A stretch of DNA of 64,000 bases from Planctomycetaceae bacterium. GTDB lineage: Bacteria > Planctomycetota > UBA1135 > GCA-002686595. Positions 24,625 to 36,259 of the stretch are shown one piece after another. Within the stretch, counting starts at the first letter, position 1, and every line of letters begins with the position of its first letter. The DNA is taken from assembly GCA_016125265.1 (NCBI GenBank), contig WGMC01000009.1, forward strand, positions 1 through 64,000. Reading direction: 5' to 3'. The translations under genes and the position numbers were made by a program. The notes below the pieces were generated by a model. It was not told where the DNA came from, searched no databases, and saw only the letters and a program-made list of their open reading frames with translations.

Positions 24625-25281
24625 TCAGTCCAGGCTCAGCTTGCGCAGCTCTTCGATTTGCGAGTCGGGGCCCACCAGCAGGATCTCCTCGGGGCCGAGC
24701 AGTCCCTTCTTGCGAAGGTCCAGCAACTCGTACGCCGTGACCGTGTTGTCCCCCATCAACACCAACGTCGTGGTGTCGTGGTTCATCTCTGGATCGTTGT
24801 CGTCCGCGACGAGCGCGTGCGTGCCGTTCAGCGTGCGCAGCGGGTAATTCTTGCAGTCGCGCCCGGCGTAGGACGAGTAGCCACCCGTCAGCATGTCGAG
24901 GTCCGTGAACCACTCCGTGGGTTCCATGTCCTTCGTCTCGAGGGCGCCGATGTCGACCCCGGGGCAGGTCAGTTTGCGCGCGGCGCTGACCGTGTTCTCG
25001 AACACACCGGCGGTGATCAGCTCGGCGAAGAAACGCACGCCGCTCTCCGAGGGCAGGCGGCCGTACTTCGTCCGGTACGAAGTCACGCCCATCCCGATCT
25101 CGCGCAGGTTGGCGCGGCAGGCGGTCACGTTGGCCTGGTCGATCCACTTGGGCACCTGGGGCACCAGGAATACCGCCAGGATGCTGATGATCAGCATGAC
25201 GGCGAGGAGTTCGATCAGGGTGAAACCGCGGCGGGCCGTTCGCGCCGGGGCGGACAGGGCCATACGGAGGGATTGCGTCAT
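24625..25281 (-). CDS. Type II secretion/type IV pilus-like pseudopilin
   Basis: A 218-residue protein with a type IV prepilin leader: RRG|FTLIELLAVMLIISILAVFLVP, cleaved after G19, with Glu at mature position 5. The long hydrophobic N-terminal helix is followed by TACRANLREIGMGVTSYRTKYGRLP, common in GspG-like pseudopilins of planctomycetes. The C-terminal part has DRDC-type cysteines and an Asp/Asn-rich stretch, VADDNDPEMNHDTTTLVLMGDN, that might bind calcium. Start set to ATG 25279-25281. No assembly gene (ATPase, platform or peptidase) is in the window, so it is an orphan. Many such proteins exist per planctomycete genome. Confidence 0.85.
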   Translation of the reverse strand: MTQSLRMALSAPARTARRGFTLIELLAVMLIISILAVFLVPQVPKWIDQANVTACRANLREIGMGVTSYRTKYGRLPSESGVRFFAELITAGVFENTVSAARKLTCPGVDIGALETKDMEPTEWFTDLDMLTGGYSSYAGRDCKNYPLRTLNGTHALVADDNDPEMNHDTTTLVLMGDNTVTAYELLDLRKKGLLGPEEILLVGPDSQIEELRKLSLD

Positions 25282-25513
25282 CGGGCGATGCTGGGAGGGA
25301 GCCGTCGAGGGGACACGAGACCTTAGCACGGCCCAACGGTCCGGTCACCGTTCGGAGGGGCCCCTCGGGCCCCGCGGGTCCTTTCTTGGGCCCCGCTCCG
25401 CGCTCCGGGGCCACCGCGGCACCAATCCGCCCCACCCCAAATGGGCGCGCGGGCCCGGACTCCCATCGGAATCCGGGCCCGCGCAGGGGACGGCGGGTCA
25501 GCGCCGGATTCGG
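25282..25513. other. Gene-free stretch upstream of the pseudopilin
   Basis: Together with the 28-bp repeats this is a 316-bp gap between the pseudopilin start and metK's stop. It should hold the pseudopilin promoter on the minus strand and the metK terminator, but I found no convincing promoter boxes. A GC-rich run with GGGGCCCC/GGGCCCCG repeats around 25360-25400 could form a hairpin. Confidence 0.4.
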
Positions 25514-25619
25514 TCAGCGCGCCGAAGCCGCGCGGTACCGATCAGCGCGCCGAAGCGGCAGCGTGCCAATCAGCGCGCCGAAGCGGCGCTGTGCCAATCA
25601 GCGCGCCGAAGCGGCGCTG
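25514..25619. repeat. 28-bp tandem repeat, 4 copies, the last containing the end of metK
   Basis: TCAGCGCGCCGAAGC opens each copy at 25514, 25542, 25570 and 25598, exactly 28 bp apart. The final copy is the 3' end of metK including its stop, so the array looks like repeated duplication of the gene's last codons plus a short downstream piece. Each copy keeps the TGA, in successive reading phases. Confidence 0.92.
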
Positions 25620-26776
25620 AGGGCAGCCTTCAGTTCCGCGACCTTGTCGGTCCGCTCCCAGGGGAAGTCGGCGCGGCCGAAGTGGCCGTGGTAGGCGGTC
25701 TTCTCGTAGCGCGGCTTCAGGAGGTCGAACGCCTCGATGATGGCGCGGGGGCGCAGCAGGGGTTTGAACAGTTTTTCGACGACGGCCGTGAGCTGGTCAT
25801 CGTTGACCTTGCCGGTGCCGAACGTGTCGACGCGGATCGACAGGGGCTCGACCACGCCGATGGCGTAGCTGAGCTGCACTTCGCAGCGCGTGGCGAGGCC
25901 GGCCGCGACCACGTTCTTCGCGACCCAACGACCCGCGTAGGCCGCCGAGCGGTCGACCTTGCTCGGGTCCTTTCCGCTGAACGCGCCGCCGCCGTGGCGA
26001 CCCATGCCGCCGTAGGTGTCGACGATGATCTTGCGACCCGTGAGGCCGCAGTCTCCGTGGGGGCCGCCGACCACGAACTTCCCGGTGGGGTTCACGTGGT
26101 ACTGGGTGTTCGCGTCGACCATGCCCTTCGGCAGGACCTCGGGCACGAGCACCTCGCGCACCATCTTCTCGATCTCCTGCTGCACGGCCTTCTCTTCGCT
26201 CTTGCCGTTCACGACCGGGTCGTGTTGCGTGGAGATCACCACCGTGTGCACGCGCACCGGCTTGTCGTTCTCGTACTCGACCGTGAGCTGGCTCTTCGCG
26301 TCGGGGCGCAGCCAGGGGAAACGGCCGCTCTGGCGGTACTCGGCCAACTTCTCGACCAACCGGTGGCTGTAGTGGATCGGGAAGGGCATGAGTTCGGGCG
26401 TTTCCGTGCACGCGTAGCCGAACATCAGGCCCTGGTCGCCGGCGCCTTCGCGGTCGACACCCTGGGCGATGTCCGGGGACTGGCGGTCCAGACTGACGAG
26501 CACGGCGCAGGTGTCGCCGTTGATGCCGTAGGCGTCGTTGGTGTAGCCGATGCGCTTGATCGTGTTGCGCACGATCTCGGCGTAGTTCACCACGGCCTTG
26601 GTCGTGATCTCACCCGCGATGACCGCCATGCCGGTGGTGATCATCGTTTCACAGGCCACCCGGCTCTTCGGGTCCTGGGCGAGCAGGGCGTCGAGAACGG
26701 CGTCCGAGATCTGGTCGGCCACCTTGTCGGGGTGCCCCATGGAAACGGATTCGGAGGTGAAAAGCTGTCGAGCCAT
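25598..26776 (-). CDS. metK: S-adenosylmethionine synthetase
   Basis: A 392-residue cytoplasmic enzyme that makes S-adenosylmethionine from methionine and ATP. Conserved blocks seen: [22 protein letters not shown] at the N-terminus (split here as SVSMGHPDK and VADQISD), [12 protein letters not shown], and [19 protein letters not shown]. Length and the start ATG 26774-26776 match the family. The last residues [12 protein letters not shown] lie in the fourth unit of a 28-bp repeat, so the C-terminus has been shaped by duplication. The 155-bp gap upstream shows no SAM riboswitch (no S-box or SAM-II/SAM-SAH pattern I can recognise). SAM use elsewhere in the window includes MoaA, a radical SAM protein, methyltransferases and a SAM hydrolase. 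Confidence 0.97.
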   Translation of the reverse strand: MARQLFTSESVSMGHPDKVADQISDAVLDALLAQDPKSRVACETMITTGMAVIAGEITTKAVVNYAEIVRNTIKRIGYTNDAYGINGDTCAVLVSLDRQSPDIAQGVDREGAGDQGLMFGYACTETPELMPFPIHYSHRLVEKLAEYRQSGRFPWLRPDAKSQLTVEYENDKPVRVHTVVISTQHDPVVNGKSEEKAVQQEIEKMVREVLVPEVLPKGMVDANTQYHVNPTGKFVVGGPHGDCGLTGRKIIVDTYGGMGRHGGGAFSGKDPSKVDRSAAYAGRWVAKNVVAAGLATRCEVQLSYAIGVVEPLSIRVDTFGTGKVNDDQLTAVVEKLFKPLLRPRAIIEAFDLLKPRYEKTAYHGHFGRADFPWERTDKVAELKAALSAASAR

Positions 26777-26931
26777 AGGGTGAGGGGACGAGGTCTGGTT
26801 CGTTGTTCGATCCGGTCAAGGCCGGTGGCCACACTTTGGGCCGAGAAAGGATACTGCAAGTGGGCCGCTCGGGCCAACCGGAGGCGCAAAGGTCCCCCGC
26901 CGTGGCGCGCGGACCCTTGGCTGTCCCAACG

Positions 26932-28323
26932 CTACCCCAGGGCCGGGGCCCGTGCGTCGGCACCCGCCCGGGCGCGCGGCGTCGGCAGCACTTGGGAGCG
27001 CTCGAGCACGCGCCACGTGGCCTGCGTGGCGCCGCGCTGGGACGCCACAGCGGCCAGGCCGGCCTGCCCCATGGCGCGGGAGCGGGCCGGATCCGCGAGA
27101 AGTTCGCCCAGCACCCCCGCCAACTGGCGGGCATCGGCCACCTTCAGGCAGGCCCCGCACTCGACGAGCAGCGCCACTTCTTGACGGAAGTTGTGCACGT
27201 GCGGGCCCACGAGCACTGGCACGCCCTGCGCGGCCGGCTCCAGGACGTTCTGGCCACCGTGCGCCACCAGGCTGCCGCCGACGAAGGCGAGGTCCGAGAG
27301 GGCGTAGAGGCGCTCCAACTCGCCGATGGTATCGGCGATCGCGACCCGCGCGGGATCGCCGGCCTCGTCCTGCTGGCGCAACTCGGTCAAGAGTTCCGCT
27401 TCGACGCCGCGCTCGAGGAGTGCGCGCTGCACGTCCGGTGCGCGCTCGGGGTGCCGCGGCACGAGGACGAGGCGCACGCCCTGACCCGACGCGCGCCACG
27501 CATCGACGAGCAGCAGCTCCTCGGGATCGTGTGTGCTGCCAGCGACGAGCAGGGCTTGGCCCTTCGCCGGGCCCAGCCGTGCGCGCAGTTCTTCGCCCGG
27601 ATCGAGCCGTCCAACTTGCAATCCGTCGACCTTGATGTTGCCGGTCACGTGCACACGTTCGGCGCGCACACCGAGCGCCACGAATCGCGCCGCGTAGGCG
27701 TCGCTCTGGGCGCAGTAGAGCGAGATGCGATCGAACTGTGGCAGCAGCCGGCGGAACCAGCGGTAGCGGTCGTAACTCTTCGGGGTGATGCGGCCATTGA
27801 CCACCGCCACGGGCACACCGTGTCGGTTGGCGATGCGCAGGAAGTTGGGCCACACCTCGAGTTCGATCAGCACCACGGCCACGGGACGCACGCGGCGCAG
27901 GAACAGCGACACGAGGAACGAGAGGTCCGCGGGGAAACGCACCAGCGCGTGCCCCGGGAAGAGTTTGCGCGCCATGGCTTGGCCCGTGCTCGTCGTGGTG
28001 GAGAGCACCACCTCCAGGTCGGGCCGGTCGCGCTCCAGGCTCTGCACCAGGGCGAGCGCCGCCTTGATCTCCCCCACCGAGACCCCGTGCACGAGCACAC
28101 GCGGGCGGTCGCCGGGCCGCGGGGGCGAGATGGCAGGCGCGCGCAGGCGCTCCACCACCATGCGCCGAAAACCCGCGCCTCTCAGGCAGCGCACGGCGAG
28201 CCACGGGGAACCCAACACGAGGCCGAGCAACCAGGCGCCGTCGTACAGCCCGTGCAGTAGGGCCCGGAAGAAACCCCCGTGCTGGTCCCCGCGCACGGGT
28301 TGGGGCAGGGCGGAGGACTGCAT
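26932..28323 (-). CDS. waaA: 3-deoxy-D-manno-octulosonic acid (Kdo) transferase
   Basis: A 463-residue inner-membrane-associated glycosyltransferase that adds Kdo to lipid IVA, which implies an LPS-type outer membrane. The N-terminal anchor is around residues 20-45. The family features are HGVSVGEIKAALALV (usually HxxSVGE), LSTTTSTGQAMA, LIELEVWPNF, VAVVNGRITPKS, VAGSTHDPEE, VPRHPERA and FVGGSLVAHGGQNVLEPAA in the C-terminal nucleotide-sugar domain. Length is a little above the usual 420 because of an N-terminal addition and an Ala/Arg-rich tail. It lies between metK and secA, all on the minus strand, with gaps of 155 and 80 bp. One or two Kdo additions cannot be told from sequence. Confidence 0.93.
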   Translation of the reverse strand: MQSSALPQPVRGDQHGGFFRALLHGLYDGAWLLGLVLGSPWLAVRCLRGAGFRRMVVERLRAPAISPPRPGDRPRVLVHGVSVGEIKAALALVQSLERDRPDLEVVLSTTTSTGQAMARKLFPGHALVRFPADLSFLVSLFLRRVRPVAVVLIELEVWPNFLRIANRHGVPVAVVNGRITPKSYDRYRWFRRLLPQFDRISLYCAQSDAYAARFVALGVRAERVHVTGNIKVDGLQVGRLDPGEELRARLGPAKGQALLVAGSTHDPEELLLVDAWRASGQGVRLVLVPRHPERAPDVQRALLERGVEAELLTELRQQDEAGDPARVAIADTIGELERLYALSDLAFVGGSLVAHGGQNVLEPAAQGVPVLVGPHVHNFRQEVALLVECGACLKVADARQLAGVLGELLADPARSRAMGQAGLAAVASQRGATQATWRVLERSQVLPTPRARAGADARAPALG

Positions 28324-28403
28324 CGCGGCGCGGTGGGGCCCCTCGGTTCAGCGCCCCGCGGATGCCGCCGTTCACGGCTCCCGCGGCGCGGAACCCTTGT
28401 CCC

Positions 28404-31301
<2,898 letters not shown>

Positions 31302-31477
31302 GGTCGTTCTCACCCACTCCCCCCGTCTCCGGCCACGGCGACCGGGCAGCCGAGGGGGCGGCCATTAGATCCTCGCCGGGCCCCCATACCAAGCTGCCCG
31401 CCCGGTCTCCGCCAGCTTGCCCGGGTTCGGGGACCTACAGAACGCCGACGGGCCGCGTCCGGGCCGGCGGCCGCGCC

Positions 31478-32236
31478 TCACGGCGCCCAGCGCCGGATCC
31501 CGTCCGGGTCGAGGTGTAGGAACCAGAGTTCGCCCAGTTGCCACAGCTCCCCTTCGAGCTCGACCGGCAGGGCGATCCACGGCAGCGCGCGGTCGTGGAT
31601 CGGCTCGCCGGCGGCACCCAGCAAGAGGAGTTGCCCCGGCGTGTCCGCGGCGTCCCAGACGGCCACCAGGGGCGGCACGCCGCCGCGCACGCACAGGGTC
31701 GCGCAGGCGCGGTGGGTGCGCAGTTCGCCGGGGTTCATCACACCCAGCCAACACTTCGAGTCGACGATCTCGCCGACCACCGTGCGGCGCCCGTGGGCGC
31801 GCGGCGCTTCTGCGCCGGTTGGCGCGGAGCCGGCGTCGGGCCGCGGACCGGCCCCGGCGACCTCGACCATCGTCGTCGCACCGCGGGCGATCAGCGTGCC
31901 CTCGAGCGCGACAGCTTGCCCGTCGAACCGCGCCCAGGCGCCGGGCACACCGTGTTTGCCCTCCCCCACCAGCAGCCAGCGCGCCGCCGTGCTGCGCCCG
32001 CCGGGATGGGCGATCTCGAGGTGCGCGACCGGGCCCGCGCGGTAGACACCCGTCAGGGTGCGCACCGTGCCGAACTCGAAGCTGCCGGAGCCCCAACGGC
32101 TCTGGCTCATCGCGAACAGAGCGCCCAGCCCCAGTGCGACGGCGACGAGCCCGAGCGCCGTCCGCCGCGCGAATCGCGACGTCGCGGGCGCCGAGCGATC
32201 GAGGTAACCCACGTAGAACTCTTCGTCGGCGTTCAT
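31478..32236 (-). CDS. Membrane-anchored protein with conserved Cx15Cx3C motif, redox operon
   Basis: A 252-residue protein with one transmembrane segment near residues 22-43 (ALGLVAVALGLGALFAM) and a large outer part. Its centre has GEIVDSKCWLGVMNPG followed by RTHRACATLCVRGGVPP, giving C-x15-C-x3-C. I recall this motif in uncharacterised proteins next to Rieske or cytochrome genes, but no function is known to me. Cysteines and nearby His could bind a metal or form a redox disulfide. The start ATG 32234-32236 overlaps the stop of the ferric-reductase/Rieske gene as ATGA, so they are coupled. It ends the four-gene operon that begins at 34041. Confidence 0.75.
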   Translation of the reverse strand: MNADEEFYVGYLDRSAPATSRFARRTALGLVAVALGLGALFAMSQSRWGSGSFEFGTVRTLTGVYRAGPVAHLEIAHPGGRSTAARWLLVGEGKHGVPGAWARFDGQAVALEGTLIARGATTMVEVAGAGPRPDAGSAPTGAEAPRAHGRRTVVGEIVDSKCWLGVMNPGELRTHRACATLCVRGGVPPLVAVWDAADTPGQLLLLGAAGEPIHDRALPWIALPVELEGELWQLGELWFLHLDPDGIRRWAP

Positions 32237-33291
32237 GTCGGTTCCGCGCGGTGTTCGCCCGCGACGGCCAGCGCCGGCACGTGGGTCCCGAGGGGCTGCG
32301 CGCGCTCCTCCACCCAGACGCGGCGACCCACGAGCCGCAGCCGGTGCGTTTCGACGCGCTCGTGGAAGGGCGGCGGCGACGTGCCGTCCTCCGGTTGGTA
32401 TTGGTACCCGTGCCACGGGCACGTGACACAGCCATCGACGATGCGCCCTTCGCCCAGCGGGCCGCCCTGGTGACGGCACAGGTTGGAGAGCGCCGAGAGG
32501 CCGCCCGCATGCCGGAAGATCGCCACCCGCTCGCCGCCGACGGCGACGATCTTGGCGCGGTCCATCGGCACCTCGTCCGCGTCGCACGCGTCGACGAATC
32601 CGTCCCGGCGCGCGCCTTCGGAGGCGCGGTCGAGCAAACGATCGCGCCACCCGGCAGCGAGGTGCAGACCCAGCACACCCACGATGCCAACACCGACGGC
32701 GATCGCGCCGAGTGACGAAGTTTCGGTCTGCAGGTACCCCAGCGCCACGTGCGCGACGAGCAGCGCCCAGGCCCCGTAGACCGCCATGTGCAGGCGTTTC
32801 CAGGCCAAAGCGCCGAGATTGGCGAGCCAGAAATCGTGGCTCGTCGCGGCCATCAGGAAGAGCACGACGAGCGCCACCACCCCGAAGGGCTGGAACGGCA
32901 GCCCCACCAAACCGCCCGCGGGCGCTTCGCCGGCGAGCACGTGCACGAGCGGGTTCACGACACCCAGCGCGTGGTACTGCGCCAGCGCGAAGACCCCGTG
33001 CAGGAGGCCCAACACGAACGTCATCACACCCAGGTGACGGCGGTTGTAGAGCAGCGGCAGGAAACGCCGATCGAGCCGCGCCAGCGGCCCGATGGCGAGC
33101 ACCACGTGCAGCAGCACGAACCCCGCGGTGCCCAGTGCGCGCAGGACCAGCGTGTCGGCGGAGGCGCGCTCGTCGAGCACCAGCCCCAACACCACGAAGC
33201 CCACCAAGAACAGCGCGATCCCAATCGCGGCGAATGCGTCGTAGCGCCGCTTGTTGCGGTTCCAACCGACGACGCGGTAGGTGTGGGCCAC
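32233..33291 (-). CDS. Ferric-reductase-like transmembrane domain fused to a Rieske [2Fe-2S] domain
   Basis: A 352-residue fusion. Residues about 15-215 hold six or so helices of the ferric reductase/MsrQ type, with histidines placed for two b haems (LLHVVLAIGPLA, FVLGLLHGVFALAQYH, KRLHMAVYGAWALLVAHVALG). Residues about 235-330 are a Rieske domain with C272-x-H274 ... C291-x2-H294 and 16 residues between, the normal spacing. It likely passes electrons between quinol or another donor and an acceptor across the membrane. Start GTG 33289-33291 gives VAHTYRVVGWNRNKRRYD; no ATG is nearby. The upstream small membrane protein ends one base before, and the downstream gene overlaps by 4 bp. The acceptor is not known. 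Confidence 0.85.
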   Translation of the reverse strand: MAHTYRVVGWNRNKRRYDAFAAIGIALFLVGFVVLGLVLDERASADTLVLRALGTAGFVLLHVVLAIGPLARLDRRFLPLLYNRRHLGVMTFVLGLLHGVFALAQYHALGVVNPLVHVLAGEAPAGGLVGLPFQPFGVVALVVLFLMAATSHDFWLANLGALAWKRLHMAVYGAWALLVAHVALGYLQTETSSLGAIAVGVGIVGVLGLHLAAGWRDRLLDRASEGARRDGFVDACDADEVPMDRAKIVAVGGERVAIFRHAGGLSALSNLCRHQGGPLGEGRIVDGCVTCPWHGYQYQPEDGTSPPPFHERVETHRLRLVGRRVWVEERAQPLGTHVPALAVAGEHRAEPT

Positions 33292-33292
33292 G

Positions 33293-33733
33293 TCAGTGCT
33301 CCGTGCCCACTGGAAGGGCGAGCGCAGATCGCACAAGCTGTTGCGCCACGTCGTACGCCAGCAGCCAACCGCGCGATCCGCCCGCGGGAAGCGGCGCGCC
33401 GCTCCCCGCCACGGACGCCGCGGGCAAGGCGACCGCACCGACCGGCAACGACGCGTCCGGGGGCGCCTCCCGTTCGCTCCAATACAGCGCGCGCCCGGGC
33501 GGAGCCGGTCGGCCGTGCTCCCGCACGGTGAGCACGCGCACACCGCCGTGGCCCATGCGCACTTCGACCGCGAGTCCCTCCTCCGGCCACGGCGTCGCAC
33601 CCTCCGTCGCGTCCGACCGCGCCGCAACCCCGGTGGGCCCGCGCTGCCAGAGCGCCGCGGCAAAGAGCGTGGGCACGGCCAACGCGAGCGCGCAGAACGC
33701 GCCGCGGTGCAGTTCGCGGAGCCGCCGGTTCAC
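33293..33733 (-). CDS. Small membrane-anchored protein of the redox operon
   Basis: A 146-residue protein with a single N-terminal helix (FCALALAVPTLFAAALW) and a probable extracytoplasmic remainder with Gly/Pro-rich loops. No cysteine lies beyond the helix and no haem site is visible. GTG 33731-33733 is chosen because it overlaps the stop of the preceding gene (GTGA) and directly precedes the helix. I do not recognise the family. Its place between two membrane redox genes suggests an assembly or structural subunit. Confidence 0.6.
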   Translation of the reverse strand: MNRRLRELHRGAFCALALAVPTLFAAALWQRGPTGVAARSDATEGATPWPEEGLAVEVRMGHGGVRVLTVREHGRPAPPGRALYWSEREAPPDASLPVGAVALPAASVAGSGAPLPAGGSRGWLLAYDVAQQLVRSALALPVGTEH

Positions 33734-34041
33734 GGTTGGGCCGTCCCGCCCGTCGGCGCGGCCTCCCGGGGAGCGCCCCCGTTCCGGAGGCCCTTCGACC
33801 ACACGAGCCACGGCCAAAGGGCCACGAGCCCCGGCAGGATCACCAGCACGAACCCGACGCCCGCGCGTTCGGCCGCGCGGTCCACACGGCGCAGTCGGAC
33901 CAACACGAAATGCGCCGCCACGGCCGCGCCGACCGCGGTGTAGATCGCTGCGGCCGCTACGACACCGCGCGCCAACTCCCATGCATCCCACACGACCGCC
34001 AGCCTACGGCGCCCGTTCGCGCCTGTGACCGGGAAACCCAT
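33730..34041 (-). CDS. Small two-helix membrane protein, first gene of the redox operon
   Basis: A 103-residue protein with two likely helices, ARGVVAAAAIYTAVGAAVAAHFVLV and GVGFVLVILPGLVALWPWLVW, separated by a short Arg-rich loop RLRRVDRAAERA. The shape recalls small cytochrome-oxidase or photosystem-type accessory subunits, but there is no firm match. Start ATG 34039-34041; later in-frame starts are possible. The stop overlaps the next start by 4 bp. Confidence 0.6.
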   Translation of the reverse strand: MGFPVTGANGRRRLAVVWDAWELARGVVAAAAIYTAVGAAVAAHFVLVRLRRVDRAAERAGVGFVLVILPGLVALWPWLVWSKGLRNGGAPREAAPTGGTAQP

Positions 34042-34119
34042 CCCAAAGGCACGAGCGCGGCCGCGGGGCCCTTTCGGACCGGAAGCGCGGTCGGGCGCCG
34101 CCCTCCCGTGCGCCGCGGA

Positions 34120-35301
34120 TCAGAAGCGCACCAGCAGCGTGACCGGGTTCGTCAAGGCGCTCGCAGACGGGTCGTAGACCCCATACGTCAGCGGTGCGAC
34201 CCCTTGGATGTGGAGTTGGACTCCCTCGAGCCCCGCCAAACTCGGCGGCATCTCGAAGGGCACGGTACTCGGCTTGATCAACTTCTGACCGAGCGTGGCG
34301 CCGACGTACACGATGCTCGCACTGTCGATGCCGACGAGCCCCTCGAGCCCCGGCAGCGTCAAGGAGGCCGAACCGAGGGAGCCAAAAAGGATCACCGGTT
34401 GGCTGTGGGCCGCGGAGACGAGCAGCCGCCGGGTCTTGCCGGGTTCGTCGTTGCCGGCGAGGCGCATCGACGGGGTGCCGTACGACTCGATCACCTGCGC
34501 GCCGTTCAGAACCGTCACGCCGTCCGGCAGCACATAGCCCTGGTGCACCACCAACGCTCCGTTCGTGGCGTAGATCGAAACGCCGTGCGCGCAACCGACA
34601 CCGCCGACGTCCCCTTCCGACAGGTGACCGATCCCCTGCAGCGCCAGACTGCCACCTTGCACACGAAAGCCGGATCCGCCGGGTTCGCAGAACGAGAAGA
34701 GGCTGGCAAACGCACCCCCTCGTCCACCGAATGCGTGGCTGCTGACGACTCGCACGTCGCTGTCGATGGCGAGCAAACCCTGGCCCCCGTCGGTGTAGTC
34801 GATTTCGCCGGCGGCACTGTCGGGACCGGTCAGGGTCGAGTCCACCAAGTGCAGGCCCGAGCCCTCGACGAGAAGCGCAGCCGATTGGCCCTGGGTGTGG
34901 TACGCAGTATCGGCTTCGATCACGCAGCGCTCGACCTGCACGCGGTTGCAATCGAACACACCCAGGCCCCACTGGGTCGGGCTGTGGATCGAACACGCGT
35001 CGATGGTCGTGTGGCCAGGCACATTCCGGACCGTGAGACGCTCGAGCTCCAGCCCTCCCAGGGCGAACTGGCGGGAGCCCGTGACCTCACTGTGGCCAAG
35101 CACCAACGGCTTCGGCCCGGCGGCGGGGCCCACGATCGTCAGCGCCTTCGACGTCGTGAACGGGCCGTAGGTGCCCGGCTCGACCAGCAGCACGTCGCCG
35201 TCGCTCGCGGCATCCACGGCGGCTTGCAGTTCGCTGAAGTCGCCGCCGCCGGATGCGGCCACGACGAGGGTCGATGCGAGGGTCGCGATGCACGAGAACA
35301 T
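34120..35301 (-). CDS. Secreted right-handed beta-helix protein
   Basis: A 393-residue exported protein with a short signal peptide (MFSCIATLASTLVVAASG). Residues about 20-260 have the DUF1565/pectate-lyase-like beta-helix pattern: FSELQAAVDAASDGDVLLVEPGTYGPF, LTIVGPAAG, RVQVERCVIEADTAY, LHLVDSTLTG. No catalytic set of pectate lyase is evident. The last 110 residues form a different beta-rich module ending LAGLEGVQLHIQG...LTNPVTLLVRF, which resembles the ends of the subtilase at 39803 and the glycine-rich helix protein at 46375. AGGAG sits 7 bases before the ATG at 35299-35301, a strong ribosome site. Binding to polysaccharide is possible; no enzyme role is claimed. Confidence 0.75.
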   Translation of the reverse strand: MFSCIATLASTLVVAASGGGDFSELQAAVDAASDGDVLLVEPGTYGPFTTSKALTIVGPAAGPKPLVLGHSEVTGSRQFALGGLELERLTVRNVPGHTTIDACSIHSPTQWGLGVFDCNRVQVERCVIEADTAYHTQGQSAALLVEGSGLHLVDSTLTGPDSAAGEIDYTDGGQGLLAIDSDVRVVSSHAFGGRGGAFASLFSFCEPGGSGFRVQGGSLALQGIGHLSEGDVGGVGCAHGVSIYATNGALVVHQGYVLPDGVTVLNGAQVIESYGTPSMRLAGNDEPGKTRRLLVSAAHSQPVILFGSLGSASLTLPGLEGLVGIDSASIVYVGATLGQKLIKPSTVPFEMPPSLAGLEGVQLHIQGVAPLTYGVYDPSASALTNPVTLLVRF

Positions 35302-35401
35302 GTCGGCTCTCCTGGAGGGGGCGGAACGGGGCGACCCGGGCCATCCTACTGCGGTCCCGCAAGACCGGTGAAAACCCGCCGCTGGGGCGCGGACGGCGGG
35401 G

Positions 35402-36244
35402 TCAGCGGGCCCCGCGGCGCGCGCCGAGCAGGCGCGCGATCATCTCGAACAGCACGTGTCGCGGGTACGGCTTGCGCAGGAGGCCGCTCACACTCTGCAC
35501 CCGGGCCAGGTCGATCGACGACGCCGTGGCCATCAGCACCGGCAACTTGGCGAGGCGCGGATCGAGGCGCACCCGGCGCAGCACCTCCTCGCCATCGAGT
35601 TCGGGCATCTCGTAGTCGAGCAGCATCAGGTCCGGCAGGGGATCGCGCGCCAGGCGGTCGAGCGCCGCCTTGCCGTCGGCGGCGAGCTCGACCGCGTAAC
35701 CGCGCGCGCGCAGCAGCGCGGCAAGGCCTTCAGCCACCATCGTTTCGTCGTCGACCAGAAGGAGGCGTTCGCGGGCGGTGGGGTCGCGTTCGCGCGCCGC
35801 GACTTCGCCGCAGAGGCGCAACAAATCGGCGTGCGTCGGAAGGCCCGCGGCACTCCAGGCGTTTTCGATTCGCAGTTTCAGCGCGCGGTTCCACGCCTTC
35901 AGCTCTTCCCAACCGCGGTAGTCCGGGGACTCGGGCCGGATGTCCAGGTTGTCGTGGGTGTCGACGCTGAAGAAGAACTCGCCCGCCAGGAGGTGCTCTT
36001 GCAGCACGAACTTCATGAACGGGTAGCGGCTGTTGCCGACACGCAGCGTGAAGCGCCGCGATTCGGGGTCGTCGCCCGGATCGCCGCGCTCGAAACACGC
36101 GAGGGCGTGGTCCAAGTCGTTCGCTTCGAGGAGGCGCAGGTGTTCGGCGCGCGGTACACGGCTCTCGCCCGGGGGCCACGCCTCGGCCAGATAGAGCCGC
36201 AGCGCTTCGGAAAGCAGCGCCGGATGGAGTTCCTCGAGCCGCAT
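35402..36244 (-). CDS. Response-regulator receiver domain behind an uncharacterised N-terminal domain
   Basis: A 280-residue protein with domains in unusual order. The C-terminal half (about 159-275) is a full receiver: D165-D166 in LLLVDDE, phospho-acceptor D210 in LMLLDYEMPELDG, T240 in VLMATAS and K258 in LLRKPYP. The N-terminal 150 residues are not a known output domain to me; they hold TLRVGNSRYPFMKFVLQEHLLAGEF, HDNLDIRPESPDYRGW and an ALKLRIENAW helix. There is no DNA-binding or enzyme motif, so it may act by protein contact. No histidine kinase is adjacent. It lies 15 bp downstream of nothing else but upstream of the beta-helix gene and directly after pyrD on the same strand. Confidence 0.8.
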   Translation of the reverse strand: MRLEELHPALLSEALRLYLAEAWPPGESRVPRAEHLRLLEANDLDHALACFERGDPGDDPESRRFTLRVGNSRYPFMKFVLQEHLLAGEFFFSVDTHDNLDIRPESPDYRGWEELKAWNRALKLRIENAWSAAGLPTHADLLRLCGEVAARERDPTARERLLLVDDETMVAEGLAALLRARGYAVELAADGKAALDRLARDPLPDLMLLDYEMPELDGEEVLRRVRLDPRLAKLPVLMATASSIDLARVQSVSGLLRKPYPRHVLFEMIARLLGARRGAR

Positions 36245-36259
36245 GGCCGCTGCCTCGGT

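Noticed and set aside
26777..26931. SAM riboswitch upstream of metK
   Set aside because: I could not find an S-box, SAM-II or SAM/SAH-like core on the minus strand; the gap looks like plain leader DNA.
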